A stretch of DNA of 64,000 nt from JBBQLG01 sp964251665 (lineage in GTDB: Bacteria > Bacteroidota > Bacteroidia > Cytophagales > Spirosomataceae), in contig CAXUKO010000020.1 of NCBI GenBank assembly GCA_964251665.1, positions 1-64,000 of the forward strand, written 5' to 3'. A program made the translations under genes and the position numbers. Shown here one piece after another: positions 27,417 through 34,853 of the stretch; within the stretch, counting starts at the first letter, position 1, and each line of letters opens with the position of its first letter. A model generated the notes under the pieces. The model was not told the DNA's origin. It was given only the letters and a program-made list of their open reading frames with translations, and ran no database searches.

Positions 27417-27912
27417 GAGTAATTGAATGATAAAGTTGAATGTAATTGTTTGTGTCTTCCTCCGCCTTAACCCTTAAAGCAGCATACTCCTTAACGTCCA
27501 GTTTGTTTTCCTGTGCGTCAATATCCCGCCGTAAAATTCGTAGTGCGTGAAAACGTTCCGCAGCTTGCGTCTCCGACAATTCTTCGCGCTCGTAGTAGGC
27601 CATCCAGAATTGCTCAAGTTCCTGAAAATGCTGAATATATTTCAGCCGTAAATCGCCAATTTTGTCTGTCTCGCTTTCCGACACGACAAAACTATTCTCC
27701 AGTAGTGTTACCAATTGAATGATTGCCGTAAGCCCGGAAAAAATAAGAGGGAAAATATCCCAAAACTTCCAGCCCAAAATCCCGCCACCTGAAAAGACCA
27801 ACGTGCCGATTTTCATCCATTTGCGAACAGTACGCTGTCTGTCTATCAAATAGCATAGATACAGTTCTCCGTGTTTAAAATGCAGCATTTCGTACCAGAT
27901 TCTGTCGTGCAT
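27400..27912 (-). CDS. Two-TM protein with long helical tail (SLATT-like)
   Basis: 170 aa. An amphipathic N-terminus (MHDRIWYEMLHFKHGELYL) leads to two hydrophobic helices (about 34-50 and 53-70, IFPLIFSGLTAIIQLVTLL), then a charged helical region of about 95 residues (DLRLKYIQHFQELEQFWM). This layout resembles SLATT/2TM effector domains found beside nucleotide-signalling defence genes, but no partner synthetase is present, so the assignment is inference. It follows the WYL-like gene by 12 bp. Confidence 0.5.
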   Translation of the reverse strand: MHDRIWYEMLHFKHGELYLCYLIDRQRTVRKWMKIGTLVFSGGGILGWKFWDIFPLIFSGLTAIIQLVTLLENSFVVSESETDKIGDLRLKYIQHFQELEQFWMAYYEREELSETQAAERFHALRILRRDIDAQENKLDVKEYAALRVKAEEDTNNYIQLYHSITHEPVQ

Positions 27913-27924
27913 CGGGGAATATGG

Positions 27925-28233
27925 TTAAACGGTGGTTATGATACGGCTCATACGCGAGTCACGAGGATTATAGCCAGGTCGGAGTCGGGTAAAAACTTCA
28001 TCATGCACCTCTAAACGGCTTATTTTATTAATATCAAATAATCGCCAGTCTGGAATACGGCCGGATTGTGACCGCCCTGTGATCTGGAAACCCGACAAGG
28101 CAAGCCTGCCGTTGTGGAGCCGTCCGAGCGTAAACGGCTCCACGCCCCGGTTTAATCCGTCGTATAGAAACGTGATGATTTGGCGGTTCTGAATAGCCTC
28201 CGCCAACTGATTACTTATGTCTGTTGTGAACAT
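27925..28233 (-). CDS. WYL-domain-like small protein
   Basis: 102 aa. ITFLYDGLNRGVEPFTLGRL and LALSGFQITGRS followed by WRLFDINKISRLEV match the Sm-like WYL fold that binds nucleic acid or nucleotide ligands and often regulates defence systems. No HTH is attached, so it may be a stand-alone ligand sensor. It lies 23 bp after the hsdS remnant and 12 bp before the two-TM gene. Confidence 0.6.
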   Translation of the reverse strand: MFTTDISNQLAEAIQNRQIITFLYDGLNRGVEPFTLGRLHNGRLALSGFQITGRSQSGRIPDWRLFDINKISRLEVHDEVFTRLRPGYNPRDSRMSRIITTV

Positions 28234-28256
28234 ACTAATGGTGTAGGACGTACTGG

Positions 28257-28649
28257 TTAAATATACGAATTTTTGCCAAAATTTTCATGCAACAAACTCT
28301 GAAACAGGGCTTCACTGGTAGCCGGTTGATAGTTCATTTTCTGTATATGCTCTTCGATCTCTTGGACGACTTCGGCGTACTGACATTGCAATTTAACAGG
28401 CGGAATCTGGATTGAAATATTCTGCAATTCCTGTGCATTGATGTTAGCCATACCAATGATGCTTTTACACATATTTTGCAACACACCTTTACTATTCTTT
28501 GAGTTGAGGTAGGCTGCGATATATTCAGGAACAGCACGGGCGTTGGTTCCATAATTTCTTTGCTGCTCATTCGATATATTGCCTTCTTCTGAAACGTCAG
28601 CCATCGACAAGAAAGAAACAGGTTCAGTATCATCTATAACACCGCGAGT
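28257..28649 (-). pseudogene. HsdS remnant (type I restriction specificity subunit)
   Basis: About 130 codons remain. VSFLSMADVSEEG, VPEYIAAYLNSKNSKGVLQN, MCKSIIGMANINAQELQNIS and QIPPVKLQCQYAEVVQEIEE match the second target-recognition domain and following coiled coil of HsdS. A stop codon at 28650-28652 lies just before the surviving sequence and the whole first TRD is missing. The only starts are TTG or an internal ATG at 28604. It faces the hsdM remnant on the same strand with the pAgo cassette between them. Confidence 0.8.
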
Positions 28650-28707
28650 TTAACAGTTTTTACGGATTGCATATAGTGGGTTGATAAAGCAGTTAGGTAA
28701 TTCATTA

Positions 28708-29853
28708 TTACATACCCGCCAGCAAACTGGCTTTAAATGTCTTAACAGTCTGCTGCTCCCACGCGGGAAAGTCGGACGGGCTTTGCCAAAAAACGTCCCA
28801 GGCTTCGTTCAACATGGCAGCGATTGACCCTTTATTGGTGGGCGCAGCCAACCGGCAGGGTAATTTTTTTACGGCTTCGAGTGCCGACACGGCTATCTGC
28901 TCCAACAACACATCGGGTACAGCCAGGTCATACTCTGCCCGTTTATGGAGTTGCATAGTCATTTTGAATTCCGCCCATCGCTGTTTAATCAGCCTACAAT
29001 CATCAGGGTAGCCCAGTAGGGTTAGGGCATGGAACAAAGCCTGCATCCGGGCCTCGTCTGGCGGGTGCGAGGTGACAGCGAAATGCGGTACTTCGTAGAC
29101 GTCGGTGGATATTTTCAAGCACAGATGAAGGTTTGACCAGGCATAAGCCGGGCCAAGAGTATAAAGGCCAAACAAGTCGCAAAAAAACTCAACCGACCAT
29201 TTTTCAATCCAGCAATCGCGCCAGATATAATGCATATCGACCATGCCTTTGCGCGACTTATTTAGCTCATAATGTTCAATCTGTTTGGCAAAATGCCGCT
29301 TTACAAACACATTGAATCTACCCAATTCCAATTGGAAGCGTTGCAGTTTCGGGTTGTCTATCTGTATCAGCGGATGGCATAACTCATGATAAATATCCGG
29401 GATATGCAGTAGAAAATCCGACTCCAGTAAGGGCATACACAACAAATTGTAGCCCGAATAAATGTGGTAGTAGCTCTGGGAAAGACACGAGGCCACCGGT
29501 TTCTGAATGGGGTAATTAATTTCGCGACAAATAGCCCGCACTAATCGGTTTACGTAGGCATCATCAACATGGCTGCGGGCAATGGCTGCCACAACCACGT
29601 TTTCCAGAATAGATAATCCACCAACAATCTGGCGATAAAGCGAGATTTTCTGTTTCAGGTTAACCGGGTCTTGATAATCCGGGTCTTCATGAAGCGCTTC
29701 CAATTGGCCGATGACCCCATCAATCTCACTCTCGGCACGGGTTGCCAGGGCTTCAAAATCAGACAAAATATGCGCTGACCCAGGAATCTTTGCTTTCAGT
29801 GTACGGGCTTTTATCAATGCTTCGGCAATGGCTCCGTCGAGGTAGTCCATCAT
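28708..29853 (-). CDS. Putative HExxH metallopeptidase of the pAgo operon
   Basis: 381 aa, no signal peptide. HIPDIYHELCHPLIQ carries H156, E157 and H160; EKWSVEFFCDLFGLYTLGPA supplies E222 and D226 (ExxxD) as probable third ligand and support; SHPPDEARMQAL (H263, R269) completes a pattern of zinc peptidases. The N-terminal 110 residues are helical. It begins 2 bp after the stop of the small helical gene and is the last gene of the five-gene pAgo operon. Proposed role: effector or activator protease of the system; no substrate can be named. A catalytically inert zinc protein is the alternative. Confidence 0.65.
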   Translation of the reverse strand: MMDYLDGAIAEALIKARTLKAKIPGSAHILSDFEALATRAESEIDGVIGQLEALHEDPDYQDPVNLKQKISLYRQIVGGLSILENVVVAAIARSHVDDAYVNRLVRAICREINYPIQKPVASCLSQSYYHIYSGYNLLCMPLLESDFLLHIPDIYHELCHPLIQIDNPKLQRFQLELGRFNVFVKRHFAKQIEHYELNKSRKGMVDMHYIWRDCWIEKWSVEFFCDLFGLYTLGPAYAWSNLHLCLKISTDVYEVPHFAVTSHPPDEARMQALFHALTLLGYPDDCRLIKQRWAEFKMTMQLHKRAEYDLAVPDVLLEQIAVSALEAVKKLPCRLAAPTNKGSIAAMLNEAWDVFWQSPSDFPAWEQQTVKTFKASLLAGM

Positions 29854-29855
29854 AC

Positions 29856-30227
29856 TTACTCGCCCTTGATTTTAGCCAACGCTTCAGAGTGTTTAGTATC
29901 TAAGGCATTGACAACTACTTCCAGTTCGTGCAGGGTTTCGTCGGCGTTGTCGCCCGTTGTCAGGTTGGTGACTAAGTTGCGGAAAAACTGTTTGGGCTGT
30001 TTCCGCTGCTCCCGAAGGTCGCGCTCAATGATAACCGATAGTAACTGAATGGGCGGTTCCATATTCTGGTCGTCGGCAATTCGGTTGAAAAGCGAGACGA
30101 TGTCTTCCTGCTTTCGGGTGTCGACGGGAGCCGCCTGACTCCGGCGGCTGACAATGTACTCGTTAATGAGGCTCATGTACTTTCCCGTTACCTGAAAAAT
30201 GTTTGTGTTCACGCCGATTTTGCTCAT
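29856..30227 (-). CDS. Small helical protein of the pAgo operon
   Basis: 123 aa, unrecognised. Predominantly helical (SLINEYIVSRRSQ, QEDIVSLFNRIADDQ, IQLLSVIIERDLREQRKQP) with a charged C-terminal helix. Its ATG overlaps the pAgo stop codon (ATGA) and its stop lies 2 bp before the metallopeptidase start, so translation is coupled to both. It may be an adaptor linking pAgo to the peptidase; that is inference from position. Confidence 0.6.
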   Translation of the reverse strand: MSKIGVNTNIFQVTGKYMSLINEYIVSRRSQAAPVDTRKQEDIVSLFNRIADDQNMEPPIQLLSVIIERDLREQRKQPKQFFRNLVTNLTTGDNADETLHELEVVVNALDTKHSEALAKIKGE

Positions 30228-32629
30228 GCTTCGTCGAGGTTTAATTCTTTTAAGAGATTGAAATTTTCGTTGTCGTATTTACCCCCGTACTCATTGATCC
30301 GGCGGTCGGTCATTTTTATGGTCAACGGATCGCGCGAACAATCGTCGGGTTTCGTGTAAGCCAGCGTCGAGAGGTGATAGATGTCACGTAGCACTGTTTC
30401 TAATGGCATATCGCCATACGCTATTTTCACGTAGAGGGGTGAACTCGTGCCTTTGTGGCGAAACTCCCGGCCCGTGGTGCAAGTAAACCCCTCACGGTCG
30501 TTGAACGGCACCCATGAGCCCACCTCCGGGTTCAGCAAAGCCCGATTGTCGGCCTGCGTCTGAATCACGTCGTAAGGCTTTGTTTCCTCAAACAACCGGA
30601 AAGCAGTCGTTGATTGTTTGGGCAACTCGACCACTGTAAACGTTACGTCTGGGGGTAGATTCCCAGCACTTTTGAGTTCGACAATAGCCTGTTCAATACC
30701 TTCTAACTCCGACCGGAACAAGCGCCCATCTCGGTGGATGACGATGGTATGGATATCGCAGTGCTCGGTCAGTTTGCGAATTTGCTTAATCAGCTCGGTC
30801 TTGATTTGCCCACTCGAAAGCTGCTCTTTCCGCTTAGTCGATTTGCGAACCGGCTTAATATTGTCGGCGTATTTGGTTATGAACGTGAAACCAGCCAGTG
30901 AGTGCTTTACATCAATACCAACGTATAAATCTGCGCTGAGGGGTGTTTTCAGAATGAATGGCCACCGTTCGTTATTTAGAATAATCTTGTTCAGAGCTAC
31001 ACCCTGCACGTAGCCGAAATACAACCCTTTCTTATCATCCTTTAGAAAGTAATTGCCCTGTGGCCGGTAGGCAAAGCAGTCGTTGAGGGTATCGGTATGC
31101 ATGATGGCTACCTCTAAGTTGAGCAGCGTTTCGCCCTCTACTACGCACATTGTCGCTAAATCATCTTGTGTGCGCTTTTTGCGGTTGAGGCTCGGAACCA
31201 CAATCAAAGCATAACCACCAATTTGGGTGTCGATTGTTTTTTGTAATTGGGCTAAAATCTCAATGGCCAACTCCATACTTTTCTTCGTGTTCCGGTCATT
31301 GTAGGTAATGACTTCCGGTTGCCAGCCGCCTTTTGTCGGGTGTATTCGGTCAACTTCCCGTTTAAGGTCTTTCAAAAAATGCGTCTGGCCAAAGGAGTTG
31401 GCAATGCTTTCGGGAAGTACTACATATTGCCGTTCAAAAGGCCGGTTGACGTAACAGCCGCCTTCGTTGCTTCGGAGCAACGTTTTGCGCTGCCGTCCCA
31501 CCTCCGTAATGGTAGCAGGCTGTGCGCCTGGTGTACCCGTCACTGACAGGATAGCCCCATTCCCAAACTCCTGGTCGGGAAAGTCGAATACCTGCTTTTT
31601 CACCTGAATCGGTGTGTCGGCAACCTCCAGTTTGACACCCCCGTAGCTGAGTTTGCTCAGATAGTTTCGGCGCACAATGTGCGCTTTACGCCGACGTTGA
31701 AATGGGGGAATGATCGACACCTCATGCAGTTTACCCACCAGCGGATCGTCCGTATCCAGCACCCGATAGCATAGCCCCGCCGGAATCCGTCGTTCTTCGT
31801 TCCGGTTATTGCTGTAGCTGAGCAGGGCCACATCATCCGGTAGCTGAAGGACTTCCGGGGGCATACTCCTACCCGATTGGCGGTGCAGATCGGCGATAAC
31901 CGTTATCGGCTCGCTTGTCGGTTCTCGCCTAAACTTGTATAGAGAAGCATTCAGGTCGCACCATTCCTGAGGATGCACTTCGTACCACTGGTGACCGTAG
32001 TGATAGATATAATGACTGCCCCTTAGCTGATTGAATTCATCGCGGGTAATGTAAGCAGGCAAGGGCTTCTTCTGAACGTACTTATTGGTAATCTCGACCG
32101 AAATGCCCCAACCCCCACCTGGCAACTCGACCACACGAGGCAGAAAGCCGTTGTAGATAGCCACCTGCTGATTTCCCTCGAACGTATTCTTGCTAAAAAA
32201 CGGCTGGCCGGCACGTGGTTGCCACAGGTCTTTGTGCTTCTGAATTTCTCCGTTCAAATCAAACTGTAAGAATCGACGACAAACTTCCCGCGTCGATTCG
32301 TCGTAATTCATAAAATCCAGCTTGAAGATCTCCTCTGTTGGCTGAAAGTAAACAGAATCTCGTTTTTTAACTTCAAACTCGACCGGGATCTTTGCTAACA
32401 CCTCCGGGTCGTCCTTGACAACCAGAAACAGCTTCTTCTCAGATGGCTTACCTTTGGCGATCACCGTGATCGGTTGCCCAAGCTGATAGCTCAGGTGTTT
32501 AATAATGTACTGAATATTGCTATCATACTCCTCGTTGCTTTCGCTCAGGCCGAAGATGTTGAACATCCGATAGTGGGCCGTCAGCTTATCTAGATTCAGA
32601 ATCGGGAAGATGTTGGTTGTGTAGTTCAT
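30224..32629 (-). CDS. Long prokaryotic Argonaute (pAgo), catalytically competent
   Basis: 801 aa, length of long pAgos with N, PAZ-like, MID and PIWI regions. PIWI (from about 560): D573 in LYVGIDVKHS, E612 in IKTELIKQI as probable glutamate finger, D634 in VIHRDGRLFRSE and D775 in PLTIKMTDRRINEY give a complete DEDD tetrad, so guide-directed nucleic-acid cleavage is expected. MID (about 440-560) contains GGYALIVVPSLN and RKKRTQDDLATM, but I cannot see the usual Y/R/H-K...Q...K 5'-phosphate pocket, so guide-end chemistry may be unusual. It follows the Cas4-like gene by 3 bp. Guide type (DNA or RNA) and target cannot be read from sequence. Confidence 0.92.
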   Translation of the reverse strand: MNYTTNIFPILNLDKLTAHYRMFNIFGLSESNEEYDSNIQYIIKHLSYQLGQPITVIAKGKPSEKKLFLVVKDDPEVLAKIPVEFEVKKRDSVYFQPTEEIFKLDFMNYDESTREVCRRFLQFDLNGEIQKHKDLWQPRAGQPFFSKNTFEGNQQVAIYNGFLPRVVELPGGGWGISVEITNKYVQKKPLPAYITRDEFNQLRGSHYIYHYGHQWYEVHPQEWCDLNASLYKFRREPTSEPITVIADLHRQSGRSMPPEVLQLPDDVALLSYSNNRNEERRIPAGLCYRVLDTDDPLVGKLHEVSIIPPFQRRRKAHIVRRNYLSKLSYGGVKLEVADTPIQVKKQVFDFPDQEFGNGAILSVTGTPGAQPATITEVGRQRKTLLRSNEGGCYVNRPFERQYVVLPESIANSFGQTHFLKDLKREVDRIHPTKGGWQPEVITYNDRNTKKSMELAIEILAQLQKTIDTQIGGYALIVVPSLNRKKRTQDDLATMCVVEGETLLNLEVAIMHTDTLNDCFAYRPQGNYFLKDDKKGLYFGYVQGVALNKIILNNERWPFILKTPLSADLYVGIDVKHSLAGFTFITKYADNIKPVRKSTKRKEQLSSGQIKTELIKQIRKLTEHCDIHTIVIHRDGRLFRSELEGIEQAIVELKSAGNLPPDVTFTVVELPKQSTTAFRLFEETKPYDVIQTQADNRALLNPEVGSWVPFNDREGFTCTTGREFRHKGTSSPLYVKIAYGDMPLETVLRDIYHLSTLAYTKPDDCSRDPLTIKMTDRRINEYGGKYDNENFNLLKELNLDEA

Positions 32630-32632
32630 GGT

Positions 32633-33547
32633 TCAGTGTTGTTTACAGAATTTGAAAAAGGGACAGGTGGAACAGATTTGAGGATCATCGGTGGTGTCAT
32701 AGTCGCTGGCGCAGCTTTGACCGTAAGTACGATGAGTACCAGCTAAATACATCGACAGCATACTGTCAGAGATAAAGGACTCGGTGTCTTCTAACTTCGT
32801 GGTCGTAACGGTGTACTCTCGCTTATGCCCTCCTGTATGCGTGATAAGTTGAACCTCCGTCAGCCGCGTTGCTTCGGGTTCGTGATTTAGTAGGTATTGC
32901 TCAAAATCTGCGTGACTTTTACCATTGGTTAGCGTGAGGGCATACACCAAAAGTTGCTGCTCATGGCTGAGTGTGTCATAGAAATTCACCTTCCAGTCGT
33001 AAATAACGGGTGGTCGGCCGTTCCAGAAAGCAACGAGGTCAGGGATGCCCTTAACCTGCATATTACTCACCTTACACCACAATGACCGCTGATCCAGCAG
33101 GTAATCTGCGGACCGAAGCTCGGCCAGCAATTCCTCGTCGTTCATAAAGTTGGTCAAGGCTGTCACTATCTCGTTCCAGGCCCGTTCGAGAGCGTCTGGA
33201 TCGACAAACCCTTTCGTCTCAATATCGAGCAGACCATACTGCAATTTCTGACCCGCTGGCAGGGGTTTAGAGGCCATCTCATACCACTTATCAAAAATCG
33301 AACGAGCAGATGATAGTACGCGCTCCAGCGTTGGTATCTGCTTTATCTTCAACTGCGGAATAAGGTAAGCCGTAATGACCTGGTCAACAACTAAGCCACG
33401 CCAGGCGGCCACTGTTTTTAGCTTAGACAACCGAGTAGCTTCGATTCGCTGGGGGTCTTTTTTTACCCGCCCGTCGGCCATTATGTTCTTGTAGAACCAC
33501 TGTCGTTGGCAGCGTTTAAATTGCTTATGAGCGGATATAGACCACAT
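32633..33547 (-). CDS. Cas4/AddB-like PD-(D/E)XK nuclease with Fe-S cysteines
   Basis: 304 aa. The N-terminal SAHKQFKRCQRQWFYKN carries C13; the C-terminus has ICSTCPFFKFC with C292, C295 and C301 (CxxC-x5-C). Together they match the four-Cys [4Fe-4S] site of Cas4 and AddB. The nuclease core is GIPDLVAFW (D170), VIYDWKV (D184, K186) and QQLLVY (Q198, Y202; RecB motif III). Asp replaces the common Glu of ExK, which is tolerated in the superfamily. It overlaps the XRE gene by 1 bp (TAATG) and ends 3 bp before pAgo. Likely produces or trims guides, or degrades marked DNA. Confidence 0.88.
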   Translation of the reverse strand: MWSISAHKQFKRCQRQWFYKNIMADGRVKKDPQRIEATRLSKLKTVAAWRGLVVDQVITAYLIPQLKIKQIPTLERVLSSARSIFDKWYEMASKPLPAGQKLQYGLLDIETKGFVDPDALERAWNEIVTALTNFMNDEELLAELRSADYLLDQRSLWCKVSNMQVKGIPDLVAFWNGRPPVIYDWKVNFYDTLSHEQQLLVYALTLTNGKSHADFEQYLLNHEPEATRLTEVQLITHTGGHKREYTVTTTKLEDTESFISDSMLSMYLAGTHRTYGQSCASDYDTTDDPQICSTCPFFKFCKQH

Positions 33548-33888
33548 TATTTCTTTCGATTTCGCATGAATTTCAAATACTCCAGCAATTCTACTTCTTC
33601 ATCCTGACTGATTCGGCCCAGTCTCGCCGATAAGGCTGGCTGTGACTGGGCATGAACAGATTCGACTGCGGTTGGTACGGGATAGCCGACTTTTTCCATG
33701 AGCGTCTCATACGATACACCATAAAACTGGGCTAGTTTATGCAGGCTGATAGGCGACGGTTGCTTGATTTTACCCGACTCTAATTGGCTCAGATATGCAT
33801 TCGATACGTCCGTAGCTCTTTCTACCTCCCTCAGCGTTAAGCCCTTCGCTTCCCTTAAGGCTTTGAAGTATCCATCATAATTATCCAT
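33547..33888 (-). CDS. XRE-family regulator of the pAgo operon
   Basis: 113 aa. Classic lambda-repressor HTH: GYFKALREAKGLTLREVERA, TDVSNAYLSQLESGK, ISLHKLAQFYGVSYETLM. A short acidic tail follows (RISQDEEVELLEYL). First gene of the operon; its stop overlaps the nuclease start. Two copies of a 20-bp operator-like sequence lie over the promoter immediately upstream, so autoregulation is likely. It resembles repressors paired with ImmA-type peptidases, and notably the operon ends in an HExxH protein. Confidence 0.88.
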   Translation of the reverse strand: MDNYDGYFKALREAKGLTLREVERATDVSNAYLSQLESGKIKQPSPISLHKLAQFYGVSYETLMEKVGYPVPTAVESVHAQSQPALSARLGRISQDEEVELLEYLKFMRNRKK

Positions 33889-33900
33889 AGTTAGTAGCGC

Positions 33901-33920
33901 TTGCTAAGTTTGTCAAGCAA
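33901..33920. promoter_or_regulatory. Operator-like repeat 1 of the XRE-pAgo promoter
   Basis: TTGCTAAGTTTGTCAAGCAA. Ends TTGCT/AGCAA form a dyad. It overlaps the -7 element and the expected transcription start on the minus strand. Confidence 0.65.
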
Positions 33921-33948
33921 AGATATAGTTATCTGCTAAGTTTGTCAA
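33918..33948 (-). promoter_or_regulatory. Predicted promoter of the pAgo operon
   Basis: On the minus strand a TATCTTTG (33925-33918) matches the Bacteroidota -7 consensus TAnnTTTG; TTGAC at 33948-33944 lies 18 bp upstream in the -33 position. The XRE start codon is about 30 bp downstream. Both elements are covered by the repeats. Confidence 0.55.
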
Positions 33949-33952
33949 GCAA
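33933..33952. promoter_or_regulatory. Operator-like repeat 2 of the XRE-pAgo promoter
   Basis: CTGCTAAGTTTGTCAAGCAA, 19 of 20 identical to repeat 1 and displaced by 32 bp, about three helical turns, so two dimers could bind the same face. It covers the -33 region. Confidence 0.65.
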
Positions 33953-34000
33953 AACACGCAAAATAATTTAACGTCCTCCAAGAGGTCAAAAATTAGCTGG

Positions 34001-34609
34001 TTATGTCAGTATGGTATCAGGTAGATTCAGTAATGCCTTCAATCCTCGCAAATCGGCCTGTCGTTCGCGATCTAAGTTTTCAATTTTGACAATCAGATCG
34101 GCGGGGGTATCATATTGCTGCTGTTTATAGACCACCTCTTTGTAGCGATTGATGCCCAGATCGTAATTGTTGGCCCGGATGTCGGCTACTTGCACCATAA
34201 AACTCTACTCGCTACGGGTACGTTCAGTTTCGGACTTCCGACCGTGCCAGCGGGCTACAATGTCAGGAATATTGTTATCGGCTGTTGGCTGGCGCTTATC
34301 ATCGAGCGTGAAGCCATCGGCCCGCATATCATAAAACCACACATCGCCTGTGCCACCAGAGTTGGTTTTTGTGAAAATGAGGATGGCCTTACTCACCCCC
34401 GCGTAGGGCTTAAACACACCGCCCGGCATTGACACCACGCCCTGCAATTGATGCCGATCAATGAGTACCTGCCGAATTTGCTGGTGCGTTTTGGAGGAGC
34501 CAAACAGCACACCGTCCGGCACGATCACAGCGGCCCTCCCTCCCATTTTTAGTCCGCGCAGCATTAGGACCAGAAACAGCAGCTCGTTTTTTTGGAGTTT
34601 ACCGTTTGT
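34001..34609 (-). pseudogene. HsdM remnant (type I N6-adenine methyltransferase)
   Basis: The C-terminal third survives: LQKNELLFLVLMLRGLKMGG, RAAVIVPDGVLFGSS, QGVVSMPGGVFKPYAGVSKA, GDVWFYDMRADGFTLDDKR, then VADIRANNYDLGINRYKEVV, all typical HsdM blocks. A TGA at 34610-34612 lies where the frame enters unrelated DNA, and an in-frame TAG at 34205-34207 interrupts the sequence without a frameshift. The SAM-binding and NPPF catalytic motifs are missing, so it is dead. It sits directly upstream of the pAgo operon on the same strand. Confidence 0.85.
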
Positions 34610-34853
34610 TCAGAATAAGCAGAGAGTAGGTCATAATCGTGGACTACAAAACTGAACGAATTTATTGGACGCGAAAAAGCCTGTTTTCAGCATCCTACTT
34701 CCTTCCATCTCACTGTTCAATTAAACCTCAGTATATCTTCAGGACAAGACACATCGACCTAGCCAAAGCGTTTTGCCGGCCAAGACGGTTCGGCCACCTA
34801 AAGGCCTGCCAGTGGCAGCCGCTTTCTAACCAACGGCTTATCCGTTCGCCGGC

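Noticed and set aside
28334..28633. 99-aa ORF overlapping the hsdS remnant
   Set aside because: Other frame of the HsdS fragment; only the HsdS frame shows family motifs.
32633..33547. Cas4 as evidence of a CRISPR locus
   Set aside because: No cas1/cas2 or repeats in the window; the gene is fused by operon to XRE and pAgo instead.
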